From: Nocardioides sp.
GTDB lineage: Bacteria > Actinomycetota > Actinomycetes > Propionibacteriales > Nocardioidaceae
Direction: 5' to 3'
NCBI GenBank assembly: GCA_002729525.1
Contig: PBYI01000042.1
Span: 1 to 64,000, forward strand
DNA: 64,000 bases
Each line of letters begins with the position of its first letter. The stretch's first letter is position 1. The notes beneath the pieces are model-generated. The model had not been told where the DNA came from. It saw only the letters and a program-made list of their open reading frames with translations, and did no database searches. This document shows positions 50,467 through 63,301 of the stretch, piece after piece. Position numbers and translations under genes: made by a program.

Positions 50467-50862
50467 GTGCCCAACGGCAAGGTGAAGTGGTACGACGCCC
50501 AGAAGGGCTTCGGCTTCCTGTCCCGCGAGGACGGTCCGGACGTCTACGTGCACGCCGACGCGCTGCCCGCCGGCACGACCTCGCTCAAGCCCGGCACCCG
50601 GGTGGAGTTCGGCGTCGCCCAGGGCCGACGCGGCGACCAGGCGCTCCAGGTGAAGGTCCTCGCCGCCCCGTCGTCGGTCAGCCGCAACCGCTCGCAGGCC
50701 CGCCGCAAGCCGCCCGAGGAGATGGCCTCCATCGTCGAGGACGTCATCCGGCTCCTCGACGACGTCGGCGAGACCTACCGCCGCGGTCGTCACCCCGAGG
50801 CCCGCACCGCAGCCCCTGCGGCCAAGCTGCTGCGCGCGCTGGCCGACGAGCTCGAGCTCTGA
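50467..50862 (+). CDS. Cold-shock domain protein with C-terminal extension
   Basis: A 131-aa protein. The N-terminal cold-shock domain starts at VPNGKVKWYDAQKGFGFLSR (RNP1) with RNP2 DVYVHADALP. The C-terminal ~60 residues (KPPEEMASIVEDVIRLLDDV, AAKLLRALADELEL) are helical and not part of the domain. It resembles the longer CspB-type actinobacterial proteins. GTG 50467 follows GTGAGGAACGCA. It binds single-stranded nucleic acid, probably as an RNA chaperone. Confidence 0.88.
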   Translation: MPNGKVKWYDAQKGFGFLSREDGPDVYVHADALPAGTTSLKPGTRVEFGVAQGRRGDQALQVKVLAAPSSVSRNRSQARRKPPEEMASIVEDVIRLLDDVGETYRRGRHPEARTAAPAAKLLRALADELEL

Positions 50863-50885
50863 GGCGCTAGCCCCACCCGGCGCCG

Positions 50886-52376
50886 CTACGCCGTACGACG
50901 TGCGGTGCGGCGCGGGCGTGACGAGAGCACGAAGAGCGTCCAGGCCGCGAGCACCGCGAAGCCGACGCCGAGCCCGAGGTGCGGCACCTGCGGCATCGCG
51001 ATGCCGACGAACCCGCCGACCACCCAGGCGAGCTGGAGCGTGGTGTCGCTGCGGGCGAACGCCGAGGCCTGCACGTGCACCGGCACGTCGCTCTGGATGG
51101 TCGAGTCGAGGCTGACTTTGGCCAGCGCCTGGGCGAGGCCCGCGCCGAGGCCGAGCAGGGCGAGCGTCAGTACGCCGTAGAGCAGCGCGCCGAACAGCAC
51201 TGCGGCCAGGTCGATGAGCAGGGCGACCGTCACGGTGATCGCCGGGTTGACCTTCTTCAGCATCGAGGCCAGCAGGATGCCGATCGCGTTGCCGGCGCCC
51301 GCGCCCGCGACGACCACGCCCAGCAGCAGCTCGGGCCGGTCCTCCCAGCCGGCGAGCGGCTCGTCGCGCAGCAGGAAGGCCATGTACATGGTGAGGAAGC
51401 CCGACAGCCAGCGCGGGCCGAGGTTGGCGCGCAGGGCGTAGGCGACCGAGGCCGGGATGCGGGTGCCCCGGCGGCGGCCGGGCTCCAGCGGACCGCCGCG
51501 CAGCGACTGCTCGCCGGCCGACGAGTCGACCTTGGGCGGCAGCAGGATGGCTGCCACCGTGCCGATCACGAAGACGGCGAATGCGTACCGCAGCGTCCAG
51601 TCGGGCCCGGCCAGCGCCGCGGCGCCGGCGATCGGCGCCGACAGGCTCGCGCCGACGATGCCGGCCAGCGACACCCGCCCGTTGGCCTTGACCAGGGTGA
51701 TCTGCTCCGGTCGCAGCCGCGGCACCGCGGCGGCGCGCGTCACGCCGTACGCCTTGGACGCCACGAGCACGCCGAGCGCGGTCGGGTAGAGCAGCGCGGA
51801 CTCGTCGACGACGACACCGGCGAGCACCCAGCACAGGAACGCCCGCAGCGCGAAGGTCGATCCGATCGCCCAGCGACGGCCGTGGCTGAACCGGTCGAGG
51901 AACGGTCCGATCAGCGGCGCGACGATCGCGAACGGCAGCATCGTCAGACCGAGGAACAGTGCGGTCTGGCTGCGGGCCTCCGCCGTGGCGCCGGCGAAGA
52001 AGACGGTGGTCGCCAGCGAGATCGCGACCGCGGCGTCACCCGCGGCGTTGGCGGCGTGCAGGTAGATCAGCCGGTTGAGGCCCGACTGCTCGGCGCCCTG
52101 GGCGCCGGCTGCCCGCTTCGCCTGCCCGACGGCGTACCGGCCCGCTCGACCGGCGCCCCGGGCCGCGGCCCTCGAGCCGACGGCTGCGCCGTGCGCGGTC
52201 GCCCGCGCCCCGGTGCCCAGTGACCGGCCCACCGCGGCGGCGCGACGCGCGGCGTCGCTGCCGCCGGTGTCGGCGGTCCCGTGCGGTTCCTCCGGGGCCG
52301 TCGTGCCCGCCGGCCCCGGGGGTGGGGGCGGCGGCCAGCCGCCCGGGGGCGGCGGCGGGGGAGGGGACGAGGTCAC
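50886..52376 (-). CDS. MFS transporter with disordered N-terminus
   Basis: A 496-aa protein. A ~100-residue Pro- then Ala/Arg/Gly-rich N-terminus precedes about 12 membrane helices (LFLGLTMLPFAIVAPLIGPF, DRFSHGRRWAIGSTFALRAF, LGVVVAGAGAGNAIGILLAS). The loop DRFSHGRR between helices 2 and 3 is the MFS signature. The substrate is unknown. GTG 52376 is preferred because GAGAGG lies 9 nt before it; ATG 52385 would put that element directly against the start. Confidence 0.75.
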   Translation of the reverse strand: MTSSPPPPPPPGGWPPPPPPGPAGTTAPEEPHGTADTGGSDAARRAAAVGRSLGTGARATAHGAAVGSRAAARGAGRAGRYAVGQAKRAAGAQGAEQSGLNRLIYLHAANAAGDAAVAISLATTVFFAGATAEARSQTALFLGLTMLPFAIVAPLIGPFLDRFSHGRRWAIGSTFALRAFLCWVLAGVVVDESALLYPTALGVLVASKAYGVTRAAAVPRLRPEQITLVKANGRVSLAGIVGASLSAPIAGAAALAGPDWTLRYAFAVFVIGTVAAILLPPKVDSSAGEQSLRGGPLEPGRRRGTRIPASVAYALRANLGPRWLSGFLTMYMAFLLRDEPLAGWEDRPELLLGVVVAGAGAGNAIGILLASMLKKVNPAITVTVALLIDLAAVLFGALLYGVLTLALLGLGAGLAQALAKVSLDSTIQSDVPVHVQASAFARSDTTLQLAWVVGGFVGIAMPQVPHLGLGVGFAVLAAWTLFVLSSRPRRTARRTA

Positions 52377-52466
52377 GGGCGTCATCCTCTCCCGCCACCG
52401 GTCACGACACGGCACGACCCGCCCCGGTCTGACAGACGACGGTGTCATCGGTCATGCTTGGCGGTC

Positions 52467-53243
52467 GTGAGCCCGTCGTCCCGCACGCAGCCCGACTCCG
52501 CCGCCGCCGCCGCGGTCGACGACGCGCGGGCGGCGCTCCTGCAGGAGGTGCCCGCCTCCGAGGTGGGCGACCACCTCGGCGCCGTCGCCGAGGACACCCG
52601 CGTCGTCAGCCACCTGTTCGGCTGCGATCGGCCCGGCTACCGCGGCTGGCACTGGTCGGTGACCGTCGTGCGCGCCTCGCGGCAGCGCAAGGTCACGGTG
52701 CTCGAGGTCGTGCTCCTCCCGGGCGACGAGGCCATCGTGGCGCCCGCGTGGGTGCCCTACCGCGAGCGGATCCAGCCGGGCGACATGTCGCCTGGCGACC
52801 TGCTGCCGGTCGACGACGACGACCCGCGACTGGTGCCGACGTACGCCTTCGGCGACGACCCGCTCGACGCCGACGACAAGGCGCAGGTCCGCGAGGTCGC
52901 CAAGGACCTCGGCCTCGGCCGGGTCCGCACCCTCTCGCCCGAGGGCCGCGACGCCGCCGCGCAGCGCTGGTACGACGGCCAGGGTGGCCCCGCGAGCCCG
53001 CTGGCCCAGCAGGCGCCGGAGCCGTGCTCGACGTGCGGGTTCCTCCTGCGGATCGCCGGCCCGCTGAGCGAGACCTTCGGCGTCTGCGCCAACGGCGACG
53101 CCAACGACGACGGCCGGGTCGTGGCGCTCGGCCACGGCTGCGGCGCGCACTCCGAGGTGCGCCTGGCCAAGAAGCACCAGCCGCAGCCGCTGCCCGACCA
53201 CGTGCACGACACCCTCAGCGCGGGTCCGGTCGAGGAGTTCTGA
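52467..53243 (+). CDS. DUF3027 protein
   Basis: A 258-aa protein of the actinobacterial DUF3027 family: VSHLFGCDRPGYRGWHWSVT, VLLPGDEAIVAPAWVPYRER, QPGDMSPGDLLP, and two cysteine pairs in CSTCGFLL and FGVCANGDANDDGRVVALGH, CG. The cysteines suggest a zinc site. Function is unknown; the gene is found near cold-shock genes in actinobacteria. GTG 52467 is chosen over a longer frame; CATGCT lies 8 nt before it. Confidence 0.82.
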   Translation: MSPSSRTQPDSAAAAAVDDARAALLQEVPASEVGDHLGAVAEDTRVVSHLFGCDRPGYRGWHWSVTVVRASRQRKVTVLEVVLLPGDEAIVAPAWVPYRERIQPGDMSPGDLLPVDDDDPRLVPTYAFGDDPLDADDKAQVREVAKDLGLGRVRTLSPEGRDAAAQRWYDGQGGPASPLAQQAPEPCSTCGFLLRIAGPLSETFGVCANGDANDDGRVVALGHGCGAHSEVRLAKKHQPQPLPDHVHDTLSAGPVEEF

Positions 53244-53270
53244 GCCGGCCCGGCCGTCGCGGCCGGGTCC

Positions 53271-53567
53271 TCAGGCGGAGGCGTCGCGCTCGCGGCGCGC
53301 CTTGCGCCGGCGGCGTACGTACTCCAGGCCGAGCAGGCCCAGGCCGGTGCCGGCCGCGCAGGTCCACAGCCACCACGTGTGGCCGTCGTCGACGAGACGG
53401 TCGTAGAACGGCAGCAGCGCGATCCCGGCGAGGAAGAACAGTCCGGTGCCGACCTCCACGGTGCGCACGCCGTCGACGTCGAGCGGCTGCACGGGCGCCA
53501 CGACGTAGGTCCGGTCGCCGATCTCGTGCTGGGTCGGCTGCTCGTCGCGCAGCTCCACGGGCCTCAC
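53271..53567 (-). CDS. DUF2530 membrane protein
   Basis: A 98-aa protein with two membrane segments (VEVGTGLFFLAGIALLPFYD and WWLWTCAAGTGLGLLGLEYV) and a basic tail (RRRRKARRERDASA), typical of DUF2530. Function is unknown. GTG 53567 overlaps the upstream lipoprotein stop by GTGA and is preferred over GTG 53558. The 672-aa track entry is mostly antisense to the MFS gene. Confidence 0.75.
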   Translation of the reverse strand: MRPVELRDEQPTQHEIGDRTYVVAPVQPLDVDGVRTVEVGTGLFFLAGIALLPFYDRLVDDGHTWWLWTCAAGTGLGLLGLEYVRRRRKARRERDASA

Positions 53568-54175
53568 CCTACCGACCCGGCGTCCGGGACGGTCCCGGCG
53601 TGCGACAGGGCGGTGGCCAGCTCCGCCTCCGTCGCCGCGACCCGCCACCACGCCGAGCGCCAGGTGAGCCGCACGCCGTCGGCCTGGACCATCCGGACGG
53701 TCGACTCCTGGCCGTCGCAGAAACAGTCCCAGCCGACGCGGTCCCCGGCCACGCCACCGTACGTCGGCACGTCCTCGTCGAGCCTCAGGTGGAGCACCGC
53801 GTCGTCGCCGTAGGACTCGCCCTCGTCCACCGCGTACGGCGCCTGGGCGTCGCGCACGCTGTCGAGGCCGTCGTCGGCGGCGACCAGGGAGACCTCCTCG
53901 TCGGCGACCTCGCCGGCACCGCCCGGCTCGGGCCGGCCGCGCACGGTCCGGGTCCAGGTGCACCGCCGGTCGCCGGCGCTGAAGCCGGCCGGCAGGTCGA
54001 CGGCGACCGTCACCGGTCCGTGCCCGGATCGCACCTCGCAGGTCGCCCTCGTGGTGCCGGGCGGTGCGCCGCCGGCCGCGGGCAGCGCGGCGGGCTGGTC
54101 GGCGGCGCACGCGGTGACCAGCGCGGCCGAGACCACGCCGGCGAGCAGCGGTGGGACGGACCGTCGGGGGAGCAC
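53564..54175 (-). CDS. Secreted lipoprotein, hypothetical
   Basis: A 203-aa protein with signal peptide VPPLLAGVVSAALVTAC ending in a lipobox, then a domain with one CTWTRTVRG strand and WDCFCDGQESTV, where two or three cysteines could pair. I recognise no family. The GTG start at 54175 follows the signal sequence; the track extends upstream. It is coupled to DUF2530 by a GTGA overlap and is divergent from the MarR gene across 65 bp. Confidence 0.65.
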   Translation of the reverse strand: MLPRRSVPPLLAGVVSAALVTACAADQPAALPAAGGAPPGTTRATCEVRSGHGPVTVAVDLPAGFSAGDRRCTWTRTVRGRPEPGGAGEVADEEVSLVAADDGLDSVRDAQAPYAVDEGESYGDDAVLHLRLDEDVPTYGGVAGDRVGWDCFCDGQESTVRMVQADGVRLTWRSAWWRVAATEAELATALSHAGTVPDAGSVG

Positions 54176-54212
54176 GTGCCCAGTGTGCGCGTCTGCCCGC
54201 CGCCCGGGAATA

Positions 54213-54227
54213 GTTAGCAGAGGTAAC
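54213..54227. promoter_or_regulatory. Candidate MarR operator
   Basis: GTTAGCAGAGGTAAC has GTTA/TAAC arms around 7 nt, and lies in the 65-bp space between the divergent lipoprotein and MarR genes. It is the only AT-rich symmetric element there. Confidence 0.5.
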
Positions 54228-54240
54228 GAGTTCACCTGGC

Positions 54241-54690
54241 GTGCCCACCGTGCAGTCCGTCGTCCGCACCGACGCGGGGCTCGCCTCCGAGCTCCGCGTG
54301 TCGGTGATGCGCCTGCGCCGCCGGCTGGTCTCCGAGCGCAGCCCCGACCACGCCCTGAGCCTCACCGCCGCGGCCGTGCTCGGAGCGCTCCACCGCTGCG
54401 GCGACCTCACCCTCGGTGCGCTCGCCGCCCGCGAGCGGGTGCGCCCGCCGAGCATGACCCGCACCGTCACCGCCCTCGAGGAGCTGGGGTACGTCGTACG
54501 CCGCCCCGACGAGCGCGACGGCCGCGCGGTGCTGGTGCACCTCACCGACCTCGGACGCTCCACCGTCCTCGACGACCGGCGCCGCCGCGACGAGTGGCTC
54601 GCCCGTCGCTTGCGCGACCTCACCCCCGACGACCGCGACGTGCTGCGTCGCGCCGCCCCGATCCTGGAAAGGCTGGCCGACATCGATTGA
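54241..54690 (+). CDS. MarR-family transcriptional regulator
   Basis: A 149-aa winged-helix regulator: LSLTAAAVLGALHRCGDLTL, the recognition helix RVRPPSMTRTVTALEELGYV, and the wing RRPDERDGRAVLVHLT. MarR proteins repress efflux or detoxification genes until a ligand binds. The downstream MFS gene starts within its stop codon (TTGA), so both are probably repressed from the operator at 54213-54227. Confidence 0.88.
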   Translation: MPTVQSVVRTDAGLASELRVSVMRLRRRLVSERSPDHALSLTAAAVLGALHRCGDLTLGALAARERVRPPSMTRTVTALEELGYVVRRPDERDGRAVLVHLTDLGRSTVLDDRRRRDEWLARRLRDLTPDDRDVLRRAAPILERLADID

Positions 54691-55973
54691 GCCCCACGTT
54701 CCGCTCCCTCGCCAACCCCAACTACCGCCGCTACGCCCTCGGCTCGCTGGTGTCCAACACCGGCACCTGGATGCAGCGCATCGCCCAGGACTGGATGGTC
54801 CTCGCCCTGGGCGGCGCCGGCACCGGCCTGGGCATCACCACCGGCCTGCAGTTCCTGCCGGTCCTGCTGCTCTCGCCGTACGCCGGCGTGGTCGCCGACC
54901 GGTTCGCCAAGCGCCGGCTGCTCCAGGTCACCCAGGGCACGATGATGCTCTCGGCGCTCGCGCTCGGCCTGCTCGCCGTCACCGGTCAGGCGCAGCTGTG
55001 GCACGTCTACGTGCTCGCGCTGGTGCTCGGTGCGGGGTCGGCCTTCGACGCGCCGGCGCGCCAGTCGTTCGTCTCGGAAATGGTGGGGCCTGACGACCTG
55101 ACCAACGCCGTGGGGCTCAACTCCGCGTCGTTCAACGCCGCCCGCCTGGTCGGCCCGGCGCTCGCCGGTCTGCTGATCGGGGCGTTCGGCGGCGGGGTCG
55201 AGGCCACGGGGTACGTGGTGCTGCTCAACGCCGCGAGCTTCCTCGCCGTGATCGGTCAGCTCCAGCGGATGGACGTCGCGCGACTGCACTCCCCGCGCCC
55301 GGTGGCCCGTCGACCGGGCGCGCTGCGCGAGGGCGTCTCCTACGTGCGCAGCCAGCCGCGGATGGTGATGGTGCTGGTGATCGTGTTCTTCGCCGGCACG
55401 TTCGGGATGAACTTCCAGATCACCTCGGCGCTCATGGCGACCGAGGTCTTCGGCAAGGGCGCGGGGGAGTTCGGGCTGCTCGGCTCGGCGCTCGCCGTCG
55501 GGTCGCTCACCGGCGCGCTGCTCGCCGCGCGCCGGGTGCGGGTCCGCCTACGTCTGCTCGTCCTGGCGGCCCTGGCCTTCGGCGTCGCCGAGCTCGTGGC
55601 GGCCGCGGCGCCGTCGTACTGGACCTTCATGGCGGTCTCGCCGTTCATCGGGCTGTTCACGCTGACCCTGCTCAACTCCGCCAACGCGACGATGCAGCTG
55701 AGCGCGGCCCCCGAGCTGCGCGGGCGGGTGATGGCGCTGTACATGACCATCGTGATGGGCGGTACGCCGCTGGGCGCGCCCCTCATCGGCTGGGTCGGCG
55801 AGCACCTCGGCGCCCGGTGGACCCTGGTCGCCGGCGGTGCCCTCACCATCGCCGGTGCGCTGCTCGCCGCGGCCGTCTACGCTCGCCTCACCGGCGGTCG
55901 TGACCACCTCGTCGAGGTGCTCCGGGCCGAGCGCGCGCAGCGCCACCCGGCCGGTGCTGCCCGCGCATTTTGA
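54687..55973 (+). CDS. MFS exporter controlled by MarR
   Basis: A 428-aa MFS protein of the EntS/DHA type (FRSLANPNYRRYALGSLVSN, then TGTWMQRIAQDWMVLALGGA). The helix 2-3 loop reads GVVADRFAKRR. The start is TTG at 54687, overlapping the MarR stop by TTGA, so translation is coupled. The likely substrate is a drug or siderophore-like compound. Its stop codon overlaps the -35 element of the rpsL promoter. Confidence 0.85.
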   Translation: MSPTFRSLANPNYRRYALGSLVSNTGTWMQRIAQDWMVLALGGAGTGLGITTGLQFLPVLLLSPYAGVVADRFAKRRLLQVTQGTMMLSALALGLLAVTGQAQLWHVYVLALVLGAGSAFDAPARQSFVSEMVGPDDLTNAVGLNSASFNAARLVGPALAGLLIGAFGGGVEATGYVVLLNAASFLAVIGQLQRMDVARLHSPRPVARRPGALREGVSYVRSQPRMVMVLVIVFFAGTFGMNFQITSALMATEVFGKGAGEFGLLGSALAVGSLTGALLAARRVRVRLRLLVLAALAFGVAELVAAAAPSYWTFMAVSPFIGLFTLTLLNSANATMQLSAAPELRGRVMALYMTIVMGGTPLGAPLIGWVGEHLGARWTLVAGGALTIAGALLAAAVYARLTGGRDHLVEVLRAERAQRHPAGAARAF

Positions 55974-55998
55974 CCCCCCTCAGGGGCCCGGGTAGATT
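55970..55998 (+). promoter_or_regulatory. Strong promoter of the str operon
   Basis: TTGACC (55970-55975) and TAGATT (55993-55998) are separated by 17 bp, close to the housekeeping sigma consensus. The -35 overlaps the stop codon of the MFS gene. The leader to rpsL is about 150 nt. Confidence 0.8.
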
Positions 55999-56154
55999 TT
56001 CACCTCGTGTCTGGCCTGCCCAGGCACGCGCGTGCGCCCGACCGGCAGCCGTCCCGGCCCGGTTCGCGCACCGCGGCACAAGCAACAACGAAGCACACCC
56101 GTGCCCGGCAGAGCGCCGGGCCGTGATGACGAAAACCGAGAGGGAACCACCCGC

Positions 56155-56529
56155 GTGCCCACAATTCAGCAGCTGGTCCGCAAGGGCCGCCAGGACAAGG
56201 TGTCGAAGAACAAGACGCCTGCCCTGAAGGGGTCTCCGCAGCGCCGTGGCGTCTGCCCCCGCGTCTACACCACCACCCCGAAGAAGCCGAACTCTGCCCT
56301 GCGGAAGGTTGCCCGTGTGCGCCTGTCCAGCGGCATCGAGGTCACCGCTTACATCCCGGGTGTCGGTCACAACCTCCAGGAGCACTCGATCGTGCTCGTC
56401 CGCGGCGGCCGTGTGAAGGACCTTCCCGGTGTCCGCTACAAGATCATCCGCGGCTCGCTCGACACCCAGGGCGTGAAGAACCGCAAGCAGGCTCGTTCCC
56501 GCTACGGCGCCAAGAAGGAGAAGAGCTGA
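56155..56529 (+). CDS. rpsL: 30S ribosomal protein S12
   Basis: A 124-aa S12 protein, full length ([20 protein letters not shown]). The decoding-site lysines are wild type in [15 protein letters not shown] and [12 protein letters not shown], so no streptomycin-resistance substitution is visible. It is the first gene of the str operon and has a GTG start after AGAGGGAA. Confidence 0.97.
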   Translation: MPTIQQLVRKGRQDKVSKNKTPALKGSPQRRGVCPRVYTTTPKKPNSALRKVARVRLSSGIEVTAYIPGVGHNLQEHSIVLVRGGRVKDLPGVRYKIIRGSLDTQGVKNRKQARSRYGAKKEKS

Positions 56530-56530
56530 T

Positions 56531-57001
56531 ATGCCGCGCAAGGGTCCCGCACCGAAGCGGCCGATCGACGTCGACCCGGTCTACGGGTCCCAGCTGGTCA
56601 CCCAGCTGGTGAGCAAGGTGCTGCAGGACGGCAAGAAGCAGGTCGCCCAGCGCATCGTCTACTCCGCCCTCGAGGGCTGCCGCGAGAAGACCGGCACCGA
56701 CCCGGTCGTCACGCTCAAGCGCGCGCTCGACAACGTCAAGCCCGCCATCGAGGTCAAGTCCCGCCGCGTCGGCGGTGCGACCTACCAGGTCCCGATCGAG
56801 GTCAAGGGCGGCCGCGGCACCACGCTCGCGCTGCGCTGGCTCGTCGGCTACGCCGGTGAGCGCCGTGAGAAGTCGATGCACGAGCGCCTCATGAACGAGA
56901 TCCTCGACGCCTCCAACGGCCTCGGAGCGGCCGTAAAGAAGCGCGAGGACACGCACAAGATGGCCGAGTCCAACAAGGCCTTCGCCCACTACCGCTGGTG
57001 A
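56531..57001 (+). CDS. rpsG: 30S ribosomal protein S7
   Basis: A 156-aa S7 protein ([49 protein letters not shown] at the end). It initiates assembly of the 30S head. ATG 56531 follows the rpsL stop by one base, with AAGGAG ahead of it. Confidence 0.97.
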   Translation: MPRKGPAPKRPIDVDPVYGSQLVTQLVSKVLQDGKKQVAQRIVYSALEGCREKTGTDPVVTLKRALDNVKPAIEVKSRRVGGATYQVPIEVKGGRGTTLALRWLVGYAGERREKSMHERLMNEILDASNGLGAAVKKREDTHKMAESNKAFAHYRW

Positions 57002-57005
57002 CCGC

Positions 57006-57034
57006 GTCCCCCGGGCCGAGCAGGCCCGGGGGAC
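57006..57034 (+). terminator. Strong hairpin between rpsG and fusA
   Basis: GTCCCCCGGGCC and GGCCCGGGGGAC form a perfect 12-bp stem with a 5-nt loop. It lies inside the str operon, 55 bp before fusA. It may reduce read-through, protect or process the mRNA, or attenuate; no T-run follows. Confidence 0.6.
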
Positions 57035-57088
57035 CGCACCCGGTGGACCACCACACTCCGCTCCCGACGTAAGGAACGCTGACCAACC

Positions 57089-59200
<2,112 letters not shown>

Positions 59201-59203
59201 CCC

Positions 59204-59221
59204 GGTCGCCCTCGGGCGACC
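59204..59221 (+). repeat. Hairpin between fusA and tuf
   Basis: GGTCGCCC-TC-GGGCGACC, immediately after the fusA stop. It is short and could help set the fusA/tuf expression ratio. Confidence 0.45.
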
Positions 59222-59294
59222 CACTCACGCAGGCCCTCGGCCGCAACACCCACCAGTACGAGTCAAGTAACAACCACACCAGGAGGAGCCCACA

Positions 59295-60488
<1,194 letters not shown>

Positions 60489-60516
60489 TCCCTGGGCTTC
60501 GGCCCTGATCCACTGC

Positions 60517-60554
60517 ACGAGGCCCGCACCCCCGCCAGGGGGTGCGGGCCTCGT
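60517..60554 (+). terminator. Terminator of the str operon
   Basis: ACGAGGCCCGCACCCCC pairs exactly with the downstream arm around a GCCA loop (17 bp), ending TCGTCGTCGT. It begins 29 bp after the tuf stop. Confidence 0.85.
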
Positions 60555-60585
60555 CGTCGTCCCGGGCGGGTGCGATGATGCCGCG

Positions 60586-61005
60586 GTGACCCAGGACCCC
60601 TACGGCGAGCAGCCCTCCGGCCAGGACCCGTACGGCCAGCAGCAGGGCGGCTACCAGAGCTACGGCAGCCCGTCGGGCCCGCAGGGCCCGGGCGCGCCCA
60701 ACCCGTACGCCGGCAACCCCTACGGCGGCAATCCCTACGGCGCCCCGGCACCGGACCACCCACAGGCCACCACGATCCTCATCCTCGGCATCCTCAGCCT
60801 GATGGTGTGCCCGGTGACCGGCCCCTTCGCCTGGGTGATGGGCGGGCGCGCGAAGCGCGAGATCGACGCCGCGCCGCACCGGTACGGCGGCCGTGGCCAG
60901 GTCGTCGCGGGCTACGTGACCGGCATCGTCGGCACCCTCCTCATGCTCGGCATCGTGCTCGTCTTCGTCGTCGCGGTGCTCGCGGCCATCGCGAGCGCCT
61001 CCTGA
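60586..61005 (+). CDS. DUF4190-type membrane protein
   Basis: A 139-aa protein with a Gly/Pro/Tyr/Gln-rich N-terminus of ~60 residues ([32 protein letters not shown]) and two membrane helices ([40 protein letters not shown]). DUF4190 proteins are common in actinobacteria, and their function is unknown. GTG 60586 is preceded by TGCGATGAT, a weak extended -10. Confidence 0.8.
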   Translation: MTQDPYGEQPSGQDPYGQQQGGYQSYGSPSGPQGPGAPNPYAGNPYGGNPYGAPAPDHPQATTILILGILSLMVCPVTGPFAWVMGGRAKREIDAAPHRYGGRGQVVAGYVTGIVGTLLMLGIVLVFVVAVLAAIASAS

Positions 61006-61006
61006 C

Positions 61007-61762
61007 GTGGGCAACGGACTCGCACGGGGCCAGGACGGTCCCGGCCACCGCCACGCCCGACCGGTCACCGGGTCGGAGCAGGCCGACGACGGCACCCAGC
61101 TGCGCCGGGTGCTCACCTACGCCCGTCGCGGCAGCCGGCTGACCCCCCGCCAGGCTGCCGCCTGGGAGCGCCGGGCCGAGGCCTGGGCGGTCGGGCCCGA
61201 GGTCGCGGAGGACCCGACGGTCCGGTGGGCCGAGGTCTTCGGTCGCGACGCGCCGCTGACCGTCGAGATCGGGTCCGGCGTCGGTGAGACCGCGATCGCG
61301 GTGGCGGCGGCGCGGCCGGAGCACAACGTCCTCGCACTCGAGGTGTGGCACCCCGGCCAGGCCGACGCGCTCGCGCGGGCCGAGGAGGCGGGGATCGAGA
61401 ACCTCCGTGTGTGCGGGCTCGACGCCGTGTGGGCGGTCGAGCACCGCTTCGCCGACGGCGAGATCGACGAGCTCCTCACGTTCTTCCCCGACCCGTGGCC
61501 CAAGACCCGGCACCACAAGCGCCGGATCGTGGCGCCCGACTTCGCCGCCCGCGCGGCCACGCGGCTCGCGGTGGGCGGGTGGTGGCGGCTGGCGACCGAC
61601 TGGGCGCCGTACGCCGAGGTCATGCGGGAGGTGCTCGACGCCGAGCCCGCCCTCGACGGCGGGCCGGTCGAGCGCTGGGACCTGCGCCCGCTGACGCGGT
61701 TCGAGCGCAAGGGCCACGCCGCCGGCCGCGAGGTCGCCGACCTCGCCTACCGCAGGGTCTGA
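61007..61762 (+). CDS. trmB: tRNA (guanine-N7-)-methyltransferase
   Basis: A 251-aa SAM-dependent enzyme: LTVEIGSGVGETAIAVAAAR (SAM binding) and LLTFFPDPWPKTRHHKRRIV (TrmB hallmark). It makes m7G46 in the tRNA variable loop. The start is GTG, one base after the DUF4190 stop, so the two are coupled; the first ~30 residues are poorly conserved and may include a later start. Confidence 0.92.
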   Translation: MGNGLARGQDGPGHRHARPVTGSEQADDGTQLRRVLTYARRGSRLTPRQAAAWERRAEAWAVGPEVAEDPTVRWAEVFGRDAPLTVEIGSGVGETAIAVAAARPEHNVLALEVWHPGQADALARAEEAGIENLRVCGLDAVWAVEHRFADGEIDELLTFFPDPWPKTRHHKRRIVAPDFAARAATRLAVGGWWRLATDWAPYAEVMREVLDAEPALDGGPVERWDLRPLTRFERKGHAAGREVADLAYRRV

Positions 61763-61883
61763 CCCTCGCCCGCTGCCCCGGGCTCGAGGGTTTCCTCCGT
61801 ACCGCGGCCCCACCCTGCCTCGGCAGGGTCGGCCGGGACGTCGCACGACCGTGCGGCGTCCCGCTCACGGAGGGATCCCACCC

Positions 61884-63104
<1,221 letters not shown>

Positions 63105-63129
63105 CACCAGCGGGTCGCTCCCACCGGCC

Positions 63130-63165
63130 CTCCGCCCCGTCCGGTCCTGCCCGGGCGGGGCGGAG
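63130..63165 (+). terminator. Terminator-like hairpin after the protease gene
   Basis: CTCCGCCCCG and CGGGGCGGAG form a 10-bp stem with a 16-nt loop, 26 bp after the stop codon. Confidence 0.6.
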
Positions 63166-63301
63166 TCGTGTCCGGACCCGGCCACTGGCCGCATTCGCTC
63201 CCCCGATCTGGCTATTCACCGGCTGTGCGCCGCACACGAGAGTGGACGGACTGCCGGCGTGCCGGACTCGGGTGGCCGGACGACCCCTGAGGAGCACGCC
63301 C

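Noticed and set aside
46703-55973. Prophage or genomic island around the protease and MFS genes
   Set aside because: No integrase, attachment-site repeat, tRNA or composition shift was seen; the neighbours are ordinary actinobacterial core genes.
53958-55973. 671-aa plus-strand ORF beginning at 53958
   Set aside because: The first ~240 residues are off-frame to the lipoprotein and MarR genes; the MFS protein starts at TTG 54687 in the coupled TTGA junction.
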